Below are positions 1 through 11,150 of a stretch of DNA of 64,000 bases, one piece after another (position 1 is the stretch's first letter; every line of letters begins with the position of its first letter). Origin of the DNA: Protopterus annectens (lineage: Eukaryota; Chordata; Ceratodontiformes; Protopteridae); assembly GCF_019279795.1 (NCBI RefSeq), contig NC_056732.1, positions 182,127,596 through 182,191,595 on the forward strand, in the 5' to 3' direction. The notes below the pieces were generated by a model, which was not told the DNA's origin, did no database searches, and saw nothing but the letters and a program-made list of their open reading frames with translations. The position numbers and the translations under genes are program-made.

Positions 1-590
1 ACTCTTCCCTCATTAGACCAATCATTGAGTATAATGCCCCATTTGGCATGTACCTCACTAGACACCTGCAACAGCTGGAGAGGCCACAGAAGTACCTCAT
101 GAAGAGAATCATAGGCATTAAACACGTCCTACATGGAAGATTCAAAAGACTCCAGATATTCTCTGTCTCATATTGCCTACTTAGAGGCAATCTCTGCTTG
201 ACGTACAAAGCCATGTCTGACCCAGCTCTGTTAGAAATGCTACATCTAAAGAAATCCCAATCCCTCCGCACCACACGCTCCAGAGACCTCAACCTCATTA
301 CCACAATCAACAGAGCATGCTGGAGGGACAGGTTCCTCACCCAGAGACTGCCCATGCTCTGGAATAGACTTCCCATAGATGTCAAGCAGAGCACCTCGCT
401 GTCCCTCTTCAAGAGAAATCTTGATGAGTGAATGGGTAATAGAAAGTTCACCCCGGGGATCACTCCAGTGGTTCTACTTGATAGAGGCACTAGGAACGTA
501 TGTTGGGCGGCATGGTGTCAGGGCACTTCTAGGGGCTAGGCTTGTAAAGGCTCCCGGGCCATTAGCCTAGTGCACACCTATAAACCCTGA
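1..590 (+). mobile_element. CR1-like LINE copy A, 3' end
   Basis: This is the 3' terminal part of a CR1-like non-LTR retrotransposon that enters from beyond the window edge. It holds the last part of ORF2 and a short 3' UTR. The UTR ends near 590 in a phrase (ggctaggcttgtaaaggct, then a short run to cctagt) that recurs at the 3' ends of the other CR1-like copies here. The usual 8-mer tail is reduced to a single imperfect unit. Assignment rests on protein-level similarity to the copies at 15.2-18.7 kb and 23.6-26.8 kb. Confidence 0.85.
3..431 (+). pseudogene. CR1-like ORF2, C-terminal region (partial)
   Basis: This is an open frame for the domain that follows the reverse transcriptase in ORF2. 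The sequence shows RPIIEYNAPFGMYL near its start and later TRSRDLNL, CWRDRFLTQRLP, LWNRLP and LFKRNLDE, the same chain of motifs found in the other copies. No catalytic RT motif falls inside the window. The frame closes with TGA at 429-431, where other copies read on through WMG. It is therefore probably a slightly truncated pseudogene. The function of this C-terminal part of CR1-type ORF2 is not established. Confidence 0.75.
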
Positions 591-1789
591 TGGGAGTTTA
601 CTGATATCATAAAATGTCAATGACTTTCTTTACTTTTAACTATTTTCAGCAATTGACTTGAGACGGCCTTGCTGGTGATAGTTACTTTATAGCACATGCC
701 TTTGGGGGAAAAATTCCCAAACAATAATATCTAATGCAAACAAAAACTTTAAATTAGAGTAATTTGAAGTTTTAATTCCATTGATACAGTGCAGACAAGA
801 GTTAAGGCTTTGTTTCAAATTATTTGCCCTGCTAATCAAAATGATTGTAGGCTTGTTATGTTTTACAAATGGAATAATTCTAACATGGAATGGAAATATT
901 CCCAGTATTAACTGAGATAAAAAATAAACAATATAACCCTAAAAAAAAATTCTAAAATCCTCTATAATGCCATCCCAAAACTCCTGAATCACTGGACTTT
1001 CTCAGAGTAAATTGAAAATCACTGGAGCTGTGTCCCTCTCACAACTATTATGTTTCAGGCCATCTTATTTTGACTAGAGTTCTAAGAAATAAACCAACAA
1101 TTTACAAAGGAGCGCCTTCCATGGAGTATGTGTGAGTGTATGTGTGCCTGCATAAGAAACTCCACTGCTCTTGCTCATGTACTTTATTACCCAGCTGCAT
1201 CTCTTCTATCCATTTGACTCAAACAAGACCGGTCATGTGATGTCACTCTTTCTTCAGCATCTGAAACAGCTTACTGGATGTACCACGTCTGCATGACTAG
1301 ATCCTTGTTATATTTCATCAACCATCACACAAATACCAGAAACTATTAGGCTGACATCCACATAGGTGCTGTATTGCGTATAATTTTTTGAAAATAGACA
1401 TTGTGAGATATTGCATTGTTTGTAGTACTACTGATATACTGGAATCTGAATATTAGTTGTTTGAAAGGGTAAAGCACATGGAGGTGAGTTATTACATGCA
1501 ATATGGAAGATGGATAAAGACATGTAAAGGAGCAAAACAGATAGCTATTCAGTGCTTTTGCAGCAGGAAAAGTTTTTGTTCCTTACATTTTAACTGTATT
1601 TTTGGCATTACCACTGTTAAAATATTCTAAATCCAAGGTTACACAGCTATAGAAAAAGATCCATATTTGTTTTTACTGAGACTGAATCCATACCTGTTTT
1701 TATTGCAAAACCATTTATTCTTTGCCTTTAATGTTGCATGATCCTGGAACTAGAATATATTGGTAATACGGGAAGGGAGGCATATTGGT
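591..1789. other. No gene or recognised repeat
   Basis: This is AT-rich anonymous sequence. Reading both strands showed no long conserved frame, tRNA-like box or terminal repeat. There is a short TGTG-rich stretch near 1,128-1,150. Confidence 0.5.
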
Positions 1790-2115
1790 GCAAGGTTTAG
1801 TGTTGCTCCTTCATAGTGCTTGGTTCTCCAGTTATTCGTCATTGGGTACCTTCTGTGCAGAATCTGCATATTCTCCCAGTGTCTATGTGGATTTTCTCCA
1901 GGAGCTAAGGTTTCTTCCCACATAACACACATGTGATAGATGAATTGGCATGCCTCCAAATGACTTTTAGGTGTCTGTGTAGCACAGAAATAATTGAGTA
2001 TATTCCTGATTCAACGAGCTGACACTCTATCCAGGACTGCCTTCACCTAGTGAGTGTTGGGATGGGTCCCAGCTCCCTCATTACCCATAAATAGCTAAAA
2101 GAAGAATGGGTGAAT
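1790..2115 (+). repeat. Old tRNA-derived SINE-like repeat, decayed
   Basis: Around 1,850-1,925 the order of phrases matches the young SINE at 31.2-31.5 kb: a segment like ggtaccttctgtgcagaatc, then tctcccagtgtctatgtgg, then tttctcc and gtttcttcccaca. A GC-box-like end with gggatgggtcccagctccc follows at about 2,056, as in related vertebrate SINEs. The tRNA-like head is not readable. Many substitutions and no target-site duplication point to an old copy. Confidence 0.55.
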
Positions 2116-2476
2116 AGTGGCAGAAGTGAGGAGGCATTCACTCCATGAGGTATTTGTTTTCCTGCAAAAAGGAGAGAAAACAAAGTCTTTTATTGTTTGC
2201 ATTGCTTTTGTTTTCATGATGCAATGGCTTGGCATTTTGCAGTAAACTTTTTTATATGATATTCTTGTTTTAGTTTGTTTCTTATAATCCTGATGCAATA
2301 CATATACTCATTTTGCATAAATCATTTAATTTAATTTCTTTGTTATGTAGAGTAGGATTATTGTAAACACATTCATAACATATTGAAATTGTTATCATAA
2401 ACATATTTACGAGTTTGCATAACATGGTCCTTACCAAATCATTTCTTTCTACTGGGCTTGCTGTAGAAAGGACCCC

Positions 2477-2480
<4 letters not shown>

Positions 2481-2510
<30 letters not shown>
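2481..2510. repeat. (CT)15 microsatellite
   Basis: An uninterrupted CT dinucleotide run. On the minus strand it reads as an artefactual Arg-Glu repeat. Confidence 0.97.
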
Positions 2511-2513
<3 letters not shown>

Positions 2514-2775
2514 TTACTCATGGTTTCACGCTACCATGAAGCCTCCCTTCCATCTACTCATCTGATCTATTTGCTCCCTGAGAGCTGACAACCCTACATC
2601 CTATATATTCCTCCTGGGACTGTGTGTCAAGCAGAGCGGGGTAGTGCCATCATCTGTTCTTCAGGGAATCAAGGGGTTAACATTTAATCCCTACCATCCC
2701 TTTTTGCAAGCACAGTAGTGTCTTAGGGTGGTTCAGGATAGGTCAGAGTGCAATGAGCCTTAATGAGAACATGCA

Positions 2776-2820
2776 TGTATATTTATATCTATGTATCTAT
2801 ATCTATATCTACATCTACAC

Positions 2821-2861
<41 letters not shown>
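2776..2861. repeat. TATC-rich and (TG)n compound microsatellite
   Basis: Degenerate TATC/TACA units at 2,776-2,820 run into a pure TG tract at 2,824-2,861. Confidence 0.95.
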
Positions 2862-2862
<1 letters not shown>

Positions 2863-4514
2863 CACTTGGGATGCATGCAGTTATCACTCCTTTGCAGATT
2901 CACGCTAATATAAACTAAGCATGCCACTTCATTCTGTTGCAAGTCTCCATTAAACACATTTTGTCACCCTCTTTACACCCAGTACCTTTCCCTCATAAAA
3001 CGAGGTAGTCTGAATCGGACGCCATAACAGTTGCAATCATGCTGTGAATGTGACATAACTCTAAAGGGCAGTAGCAACAGAAAGTGCCTTTTAAAGTGTA
3101 TAAAGATATTGTTCACAGTCTCATTCTTCAAATGTCAAAGGGAACTGAAAGCTTATTCTTCGAGAAAATCAGAAGCAAATGCTGTTTTTGATGACAGTCA
3201 GTGACATTTGGCTGTCACAAAAATGTGAGTTGCTTGATGTCCTTGAATCAAAAGGAGAATGCAGCACTGTAAGTGAACATAGAGTGTCTTACTATGTTAA
3301 TAAAGTTATGCCCAGACTTGAAGCATGCTGAAAAATTCATTTAAAGAATGTCAGATGACAGTAGCCCTTCTAACTTTGTAAATGTCAACATGTCAACGCT
3401 ATCCTGGCCAAAATCTGCCTAGTGACTATTAATATCACTGAAGTCAGTTCTGAATATGGGCCATAGGCTCAGCAGAATTTACCTAGTTAACAAAATGCAT
3501 CAACTAAAGAAAGTGAGCCACACGAAGGCATGACATTAATTTGTACTGCATTTAATTTAGTATATTTTGTAAGCAAAAACAGCAGTATGTACTTTGGCTT
3601 AAAGCTATATCATTTGACTCTCCATTTTATGAATGTAAACCCAAACTACCTTTCGTTAGGGTAATACATTAAATTCTATAATCCAAAACAGGTAACACAG
3701 TTGTTTAAAATTCATAAAGTACATGAAATAAAGTAGTTCCACTATATATAGCACAGATATATGATGCTTCACATCAACGTATTTGAGCTATGATTTGCCC
3801 ATTCATCCTGCATTCATTCTAGGTTTAAAAGAAAATATCTGTTTAGACACTTGCCCATGTGGGACCCCAGCAAAATGTGCCACTTTACTTTATACAATGC
3901 ATCTTTATTCACATTCATTCGCCTAACACTTCTTGAGCAGCCACCAAGACCACAAACTATAAAGGACACAAATTTGAAGTATTACATACATTAATATGAA
4001 ACATTAGACAAACGTATAAACAGATATAAATTGCATTTTCTACACTCACAGGTGACTTTCTTTTTTGTCTCATTGTTACAACATTGGAGGCTGTAATATT
4101 TACCAGAATGGTTTCCCACTTTATAGTATGTTAATACTGCAGCTAACCAACTAAACAGGCATGAAACAGAAGCTGGCAGTAAAGTAAATAGTACTACTGA
4201 ATGCTTTTATTCTAAAGTCTAGGAAAAGAGCTGGCTATAAATAATGAAACAGTAGTAGCACATTATTGGGTGTTGTCTTTAAGGTTGCAAACATAACTGA
4301 AGAAATCCTTATGGTTGTCCCTAGCTTGAGAGGTTATTTTCGTCTCAGATTTTAATTTGGTCGATTTGATTAGGCCCCCCGAGTTGCTTGTGGAGATGGA
4401 TGAGAGATTTTTTTACCTTGCGGACACCACCCTTCCTCTTTTTGGACATGATTTTCTTTCTTTCTTATGTTATGCAACCTCTTTATACTGGAATTCCACC
4501 AGGCAGGCTTGTTT

Positions 4515-4655
4515 TTGGACCAACAAAAAATGAAACCGATTCCAGTAAAGGAACCAGGCAACTGAAATAATTCCAAAAATCCTTAATGAAACTGAATACT
4601 TTTGCCTAGTCACAGCAAGGCTTCTTCAGAGTTCTCATTTTTTAAATGTTCTAAG
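4515..4655 (-). mobile_element. Short retroelement remnant with hammerhead-like 5' end
   Basis: This minus-strand block interrupts the CR1-like copy. It begins near 4,650, passes a hammerhead-like core at 4,600-4,629, and ends with TTTGTTGGTCCAA at 4,515-4,527. The identical 13-mer occurs at 11,578-11,590, at a similar distance from another hammerhead-like core. I infer that the two are members of one short family; its name is not recognised. The boundaries are estimated from where CR1-like similarity stops. Confidence 0.45.
4600..4629 (-). ncRNA. Decayed hammerhead-ribozyme-like core 1
   Basis: The minus strand shows CTGAAGA, then a stem II candidate GCCT...AGGC, then AAAA. The hammerhead consensus is CTGANGA, stem II, GAAA. 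The single departure in the core is G to A after a C, as CpG decay would give. Stems I and III were not convincingly built by eye. Confidence 0.4.
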
Positions 4656-5286
4656 ATTAGTTGAGGTCCTAGGCTTAACATTTATTTCAAAGGAGACAGC
4701 TTTGTGGTCTAACCTGACCAATAAAGACATTACACTGGGGGGATGCACCACTCCATGTTTGTGAGGACCAGGTTAAGGATACTTGCACCCCTGATGGGAG
4801 TGCAGACTAGCTCTTCCAGGATGTTTGTGTTAAGAAAGTCCAGCAATCTCTAGGACTGCATGTTCCAAATAATGTATGATTCCCAGTTAATGTTGAGGTA
4901 GTTAAAGTCACCCATGAAGTTTGTGTTGGGCTGAATGAGGAGTGTCTCCAGTTCATTCAAATAAATAGTAAGAGCTTCCTGGTAACAGATGTGAATCTAT
5001 AGTTTGCAAGGAAATGGTATTGGACTTTACTTATGGTAAGTTGGATGTGGAGAAACTCAGGCATATCATATACTTATGGCAAGTTGGATGTGGAGAAACT
5101 TGGGTGTATCATACTGTTTGACCAGCCTTGAAGTGTGTCCATGTTTGGTGTAAGTTTATTTTATTTATTTATTTATTTTATTTTACATTTGTTAACTGGG
5201 CTAGTCCAACTGGATACATGTCCATTTTCAGTGGAGGCCTGAGGAGAAAAGCTCCACTATCTAATGCATAATAACAAAAATACATT

Positions 5287-5590
5287 CAAAGTACATAGGT
5301 AATTTAAGACACAACTAAAACAGGGATTTAAAATTACATAGGGAATTAAGACACAAGTAAAACAGGCATATAGGCTTTCCTTTCAGTAAGTTCAAAAAGG
5401 TGAATACAGAGACTATCAAATTTCTACAGTACAGGTCAAAGTACATAGGTAATTTGAGATTCAACTAAAACAGGCATTCATAATTACATAGGGAATTTAA
5501 GACTCAACTAAAACAGGCATTTAGGCTATCTTTTCCATAAGTTCAAAAGGTGAAAACAGAGACTATCAAATTTCTTCAGTACAGGTATAT
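5287..5590 (-). repeat. Tandem duplication in the L2-type 3' UTR
   Basis: Two units of about 150 bp start at 5,287 and 5,437. Each contains two shorter sub-repeats around a caactaaaacaggcatt-like phrase. They lie between the stop of the RT frame and the AAAT tail. Confidence 0.8.
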
Positions 5591-5759
5591 AAAATGTGAG
5601 ACAGAAATAATTAAGAAGTTTAAAAGCAAAAGATAGTTACTAGAAAATTTTAGTTTGAAGTTGAGAGAGTCAATTTCTTAGGTAGAGATGAAAAATAAAA
5701 TGGAGAAATAGAGTTGGGAGACAGTGCAAAGGATGCAGGAGAAGGTAGGAGGTACGTGA

Positions 5760-7743
5760 TCAGCTAGGGTTATTGCAAGAGCAAAGCCAGTGATTGGTTA
5801 GAAAATGTTTCAGTTGAGTTTTAAATAGTGTGATAGAAGTTTGGGCTAAGAGGTCTGTAGGAAGTTGATTCCAAATTTTACCAACTGAGTTGAAAAATAT
5901 AGAGTCACCTGCTGTATTCTTTGATAGAGAGGTTTGAATCAGTATTTTATTGGAAGAGCATAGGGTTTTTAGGTTGTTATAGGGTTTTATCAGGGTGGAG
6001 AGCATTGGTATCTTTTCTGGGTGGTGAAGGGCTTTATGGGCAGTTGTAAGCTGATAGTATTGAATTAGGTGAGGTAACTCCAGCCACCCTAGGTTAAGGA
6101 GGTTCAGGCAGTGATGTGTTTTATATGGAGAGGCAGTGGCAAATTTGGCAATGTTGTTATAGGCTGTTGTAAGCCTATTGATGTTATGTTTAGAAAGATT
6201 AGTATATATGGGGGATGCATATAGTAGAGTAGAGATAAGATATGTTCTGGCTATGGTAATTCTTGCTTCAGGAGTTAAGAAAGATTTGATTCTGTAGAGA
6301 GAACCTAATTTTTTGTTAGTTGCTTTTATGATAGAGTTGATATGAAAATCAAATTTTAGTAGGTTGTCGATAGTAACTCCTAGAACTTTGGTTGTTTGGT
6401 CAGGAGAGATAAGGGTGCCATTGTTAGAAGTAAGTGTGAAACTAATAGGGGGAGACAGGTGTGTGGGTGAGAAGAGGAGAAGTTTAGTTTTCTTAGGGTT
6501 TCAGAGAAGGCAGTGATTGGAGAACCATTGTTCTATGGTGGTAAAAGTTTTTTGAGTAAGTGAGTGGAGGTCAGCTTGGGTTGTGGCAGAGCAGATGATG
6601 GTGATGTCATTGGCATACTGAATGCAAGTAGTTAGTGGGGTGGCTAGCTAGATACAGGTCGTTAGTAAAGATGGAAAATAAAAGAGGACCTAAGATGGAG
6701 CCCTGAGGTACTCCTAAAGTGGTAGGGAGAAGTTCGGAAAGATTGTTGTTCCATAAAACAGCTTGTTTCCGATTCTGAAGATAGGAAGTAAACCAGCTTA
6801 AAGCAAGATTATTGAGAGAGAGAGATTTTAAACAATGTAGGAGGAGTTGGTGATTCACCATGTCAAAGGCTTTTGACAAGTCTACAAAGAATGCAGATGA
6901 AAGAAGATTGTTATTCCGGTTTATATTAATGGAGTCTATGAAGGATAATAAGGCTGTTGTGGTGCTATGGTAGGGACGAAAGTCATGTTGGCAAGTAGCT
7001 AGAAGGTTATTAGATAGGAGGTGATTTAAAAGCTGTTTGTGGATGCATTTCTCCATTATTTTAGCAATAGGAGATAGCAGTGCTATAGGGCGGTAGTTCA
7101 AGTACTCAAATGAATCACCCCCTTTGAAGAGAGGGATGATGTGGGAGATTTTCCAGAGTGAGGGTATAGTACTTTCTTTTATGGTTCTGTTGATTAGAAT
7201 AGAGATAGGGTAGGCAATAGCTTTAGCACCTAGCTGGAGATATTACGCTGGCAATTTGTCAGCTGAGGGGGTTGAGGGTTTGAGTTTCTGAAGTAAATTA
7301 AGAATATAGGAAGTAGGTATGGGTTTAAGTTGAAATAGAGGTGGAGTGCAGTTAGTATTACCTAGTAAAGAGGGGTCAGGGCTTTGTTGGTTGGCCAGTT
7401 TAAGTATGGTTGAAGTAAAGAAGTTATTGAATGCATTAGCTGTTTGTAGGGGAGAGTCAGGGCAGGAGCCTAGTGGGATGGGGGTTTCAACCTTGCCGAG
7501 GGATAGTAGTGAGTTAATTGATTTCCAAAATTTTTGTGGTTGGCGGTGGGAGGATTGCTGTAGTTTGGTGTAATAGTTCCTTTTATCTTGTTTGATAGCA
7601 AGCTTAGTCTTGTTCCTTTTTTGTTTGAAGCTAAGGTGATCAAAAGAGTCTTTCGTGGTTCTCTATTTAGTCCAAGCTTTATTCTTACTAAGGATAAGTT
7701 GTTTGGTGTTGGTTGTTAGCCATTGAGCTGTCTTAGATTTCAT
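5760..7743 (-). pseudogene. L2/CR1-type LINE reverse transcriptase, broken
   Basis: Reverse transcriptase for target-primed reverse transcription of the element RNA. The readable stretch 7,101-6,607 shows NYRPIALLSP, FVDLSKAFD (first catalytic Asp) and GVPQGSILGPLLF. A frameshift follows, so the active-site box is in another frame at 6,606-6,617. There it reads YAND rather than YADD, which alone should abolish activity. The C-terminal part at 6,005-5,760 ends with LFKTQLKHFL, matching the end of this class of ORF2. Additional in-frame stops occur near 7,680 and 7,245. The frame was once continuous with the endonuclease upstream. Confidence 0.8.
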
Positions 7744-8877
7744 TCATATAGAACGGATGGGGGCATGATGATCGAGAATAGTAAGAAAGGTATTATTAAA
7801 GTGGTTAACAGCTTCATCTGTTGGGAGAGTTTTTAGAGGTGACCAGTTAATCAAGCTGAGTTCGTTTTGAAACTGCTGAAGGTTAAAATGTTTTTTGCTG
7901 CGAGATGAGCGAATTAGGGGAGGTGTTGTTAGATGAGTTTTGTGCCTAATGATGTATGTGAGAGAGTGGTCGCTAAGGACGTCTGGGAGGGTACCTGTTG
8001 AATACATTTGTTGGGGACTATTAGTCAAGATCCAGTCGAGAATGGTTTCTTTGTTATTGTTTTTATTTGTTCTAGTTGTGGAGTTAATGGTTTGATGGAA
8101 TCCGTGCAGGTTAATAATGGTAGATGGATTAGTTTGTTTGCACATGTTCCAATCAATATTAAAGTCGCCTAGTAGTATTGCTTCTTGAAGGAGATTAATT
8201 GAAAACCAGTTTAGTAGGTCTTCTAATATGGGGGAATTGTTGCCTGGGGGAAGATAAGTGCAGATAATATTAATAGTTTTGTGTGAGTTTAGGGAGAGTT
8301 TGGAAATAATCAGTTCAACATTAGAGTCATGTGGTGGGGTAAGGGCTGATTTACTTATTTCCAGTCCAGTTTTGAAGAGTATAGCTACTCCTCCACCTTT
8401 TTTGTTAAGACAATCTTGTCTTAGGATGTTATAGCCAGGGGGGATAATTTCGTTATCTTTTATTGTGGGTTTAAGCCAGGTTTCAGTAAGACAGAGAATG
8501 TCAAACTGTTGGACTTCTAGTAGGGCATGAAGAGCAGGAAGTTTGTTACATATGCTACGGATGTTAAGATGAGCTATTGTGAGAGATTTGGGAGATTTAG
8601 TTTGTGGTGTAGACATAGGTTTCATAGTTTGGGAATTAGGGGATGGTATGTCTGTGTATGGGCCTGGGTTGGGGTGGATGTCCCCATCAATTAATGATAA
8701 ACCATGAATAAGGTTAGTTAGTTGTGAGGTTTTGATGCTGTGCAAGTGTTTTGTGAGTCGAAGAATAAGGTATTTGATGTGTGAGAGACGATGATATTTA
8801 GGTTCAAGATATGAGTTGCTGTATATGGGACAACCATAGTTGAGAAGAAGTTGAGACTCCTTCACTTTTACAACCAT
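7744..8877 (-). pseudogene. L2/CR1-type LINE ORF2 N-terminus: 2A-like motif and AP endonuclease
   Basis: This 377-residue open frame covers the N-terminal part of ORF2. Residues 65-73 read GDIHPNPGP (8,659-8,685), close to the viral 2A consensus ending in NPGP. An apurinic-type endonuclease follows: LNIRS (104-108), TETW (131-134), GDFN (237-240) and SDH (302-304), which are the Asn, Glu, Asp and His blocks of the family. This enzyme nicks target DNA to prime reverse transcription. The frame closes with a stop before the RT. The ATG at 8,877 lies inside the 40 bp duplication, so the original start is uncertain. Confidence 0.85.
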
Positions 8878-8910
8878 AGTTGAGAAGAAGTTGAGACTCC
8901 TTCACTTTTA
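8831..8910 (-). repeat. Perfect 40 bp tandem duplication at the LINE 5' end
   Basis: The units 8,831-8,870 and 8,871-8,910 are identical, beginning caaccatagttgagaagaag on the plus strand. Sequence to the right of 8,910 is CR1-like copy B. Each unit carries one minus-strand ATG, 40 bp apart and so in different frames. Confidence 0.95.
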
Positions 8911-9436
8911 GAGCCTATCTGTGAAATAGCTGGTCTAAATGTATGGAAGACATTATAGTCTTACACTGCCAGGATGCTCTCTGCAGTCTTGGCAGCTGCA
9001 CACGTGTCTATAATCTCCAGAATGAGGAGAGCTTGCAGGGAGTGGAGTTTCCTGTTTAGACTCCTGGCAAAGAGCAGTGACATCTTTAGATTATTCTGAG
9101 TTAGCTTAGTCTTGTTGGTAGTTTTATCATATTAGCACTGCCTTAAAAAGATACTATGGGGAATACAAGGTTTTAGTCATTATTTGAAAACCTAGGAGAG
9201 ACAGGTTCAGAGCATCCCCTGACAAAGTTGGGCAGTCTATCTACCATATCATCCCAGGCACGCAGATATTGTACCCTCTTATAGGTTCATAGGTTTATAG
9301 GTTCATAGGTGTTTACTAGGCCAATGACCATAAGGGCCTTTCTAAGCCTAGCCATGCATCCCAAATCTTGACAAGTTCTGATACCCTTGATAAGTGTAAA
9401 CATGGGCCTGGGAGATGAACCATTTACAAGTTACCT

Positions 9437-10377
9437 GTGTCCATTAGAGATGTTGGTGCTAAACCAGGGATGAATTTCCAGGTTCCCATCCAATTGTCTA
9501 AGTTGCACTTGAATTGGGTTAGGGAGGAACTCTGCTTCACATGGATGGGGAGCCTGCTCTATAGACGGGGTAGTCTCTCGGATACATACTTATCTCTCCT
9601 GCAGGTCCTATTTATATCACAGGCAAGGTTTAATTCTGGTGCTGTTTGTTTTGTGGATATGCAGGATATCCATCAGAGTGGGGTCTGACAATGCCCTGTA
9701 TGCCAGGCATATATCTCCCCTCAAAAGCCTGTAGGAGACAGAATACAGGGATAGGGCCTAGAGGCAGTCTGCACAGGACACATTACTCATGCCCTGTATT
9801 CTTTTAGTGAGGAACCTCTGTGGACATTCCAGTTGTTGGATATGACTGGTTAGGTACATACCAAAGGGGGCATTGTAGTCAATGATAGGTCTGATGAATG
9901 GTGAATACAGTGGAACAGTAGCTTCCTTGGACTTAGATGCTATAACTTTGGTTATAAGTTGTGCAGCATAGAATGATTTCCTCACCACTGTAGACACGTG
10001 AGGATCAAAGGATATATTACTATCTATGTGTGTCCCTAGGTCCCTGACTACTGGGTCAACTATAAGGGGTGTGTTGTCAATATGATAGTTATAAGGATGG
10101 ATGACTTCCCAAAAGACACTATTATGCATTTCTTGGCATTTAGTTTTAGTCCATGGCTCTGACATCAGTTGTTTATCTGTGTCAGCTCCTCGTGGAGAAC
10201 ATTTGTGTCAGTGTGAGTTTCCATGACAGTTCCTAATTTGCAGTCATCTGCAAATTTAGTCAGCCAGAGACCATTGACATTGGCCTTGACTTCTGGGAAG
10301 TAAATGCAAAAAAGGAGTGGTTCAAGGACTGATCCCTGAGGGACTCCACTTGTAACTGGCTTCTTTGTAGAGGTGGA
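9437..10377 (-). pseudogene. CR1-like ORF2, late RT and C-terminal region
   Basis: The minus strand shows VTSGVPQGSVL-like residues near 10,340 and LTKF near 10,260. It then shows the conserved CHGLKLNAKKC-like region near 10,150, and VRDLGTHIDSNISFDPHV and RPIIDYNAPFGMYLT at 10,165-9,758. Stops and frameshifts separate the pieces. The coding sequence stops abruptly at 10,377, at the deletion junction. Confidence 0.7.
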
Positions 10378-11150
10378 GTCCCCTGTTCTAACTGGAATGA
10401 TATTAAAAACTTAAGCCAATTATTAAAACCAATTGCCTTCTGTTGGTGCTGTGCCATCATCCGTAGAGAAGGTAGAATGCTGCTCAATGCTAGGCTCATA
10501 CTGGCCTGAGATGCATAGTCCAAGAGCTCCATCATGTCTCTCTTCATATAGTCCAGGAAGGTAATGTCTCAGGTCATTTACACCCACATGGACTATGATG
10601 GAGTCCTACTGGTATGTTTGGTGCAATGTCCTGAGCACATGTATGAGCTAGTAGATCCTGCCCCTGACTGGCAGCTGACCATAACTCTCTCCTTGTTCAG
10701 CCTGGGAGTGGGACATCTATATGTCTCACAACTGTATCACCTATGACTAAAATGTTGAGTGGCGTGGTGGTTTACCTTATGGGCTTAGAAGTGGCGACAC
10801 CTTGTGATGATCAACGCTGTATGTGTCTTACTGTATGTTGTCTCAGCAGAGTGTTATAGAGGTTGCTGAGAACCCTTGTTTTGTGTGATGCATCTGGGAC
10901 TCCTTTGAGGTTTTGGAAGATTGCATTTAAGATTCAACATATGTGAGTCTATGTGTCTGGTCATACTATGTGTAGTGGGTGTAATGTGTGTTACTGATAA
11001 TGTGTTTGAAGTTGTTTGCACTGGTGAATGGCATCTTTACCTCTAGTAATGCTGTGTAACTACATCTCTCACATACCGTGTTAGTTTGCTATAGAATTAG
11101 GTGGTTGTCAACAAGCATGAGGCAATTGCTACATTGCCTCAGAATGTCGA
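10378..11150 (-). pseudogene. CR1-like ORF1: zinc finger and SGNH esterase, broken
   Basis: This is ORF1 of the CR1-like element. Residues near 10,547-10,400 (MKRDMMELLDYASQASMSLALSSILPS) match the esterase helix of copy D. Near 11,150-11,090 the minus strand reads a Cys-x2-Cys pair (QCSNCL) and a later CERC pair, the PHD-like finger known at the N-terminus of CR1 ORF1. A stop separates the two pairs. CR1 ORF1 proteins of vertebrates are known to combine such a finger with a lipolytic domain. Confidence 0.6.

Larger units (their letters stand above)
2116..4269. other. Anonymous sequence with microsatellites
   Basis: No gene is supported here. The stretch holds a CT run at 2,481-2,510 and a TATC/TG tract at 2,776-2,861. 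The rest is AT-rich, with only short spurious frames. Confidence 0.5.
5151..8910 (-). mobile_element. L2/CR1-type LINE (second family), near full length
   Basis: This minus-strand LINE is distinct from the CR1-like family. It carries a long endonuclease frame (8,877-7,744), a broken RT region (7,743-5,760) and a 3' UTR, and ends in an AAAT-type tail seen on the plus strand as repeated ttta at about 5,153-5,185. It sits inside the endonuclease gene of CR1-like copy B in the same orientation. Its 5' end carries a perfect 40 bp tandem duplication at 8,831-8,910. A short target-site duplication could not be defined by eye. A second copy lies at 28,455-29,830. Confidence 0.85.
4270..9284 (-). mobile_element. 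CR1-like LINE copy B, split by another LINE
   Basis: The CR1-like sequence lies on the minus strand in pieces at 4,270-4,514, 4,656-5,150 and 8,911-9,284. The first piece holds the start of the RT region, including a KPAWWNSSIKRLHN segment that aligns with RPVWWTPAINKLYN of copy D. The second holds the C-terminal endonuclease. The third holds the start of ORF2 and the end of ORF1. The pieces keep the order and orientation expected of one element, so insertion of the L2-type LINE (5,151-8,910) and of a short hammerhead-like element (4,515-4,655) is the simplest reading. The RT core and 3' end are missing. A 43 bp tandem duplication lies at 5,029-5,114. Confidence 0.75.

Noticed and set aside
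2282-2521. Arg-Glu-rich frame on the minus strand
   Set aside because: It is translation of the CT microsatellite with chance flanks.
4388-4570. Plus-strand frame of 60 codons
   Set aside because: It is the antisense of the CR1-like RT linker (KPAWWNSSIKRL on the minus strand).
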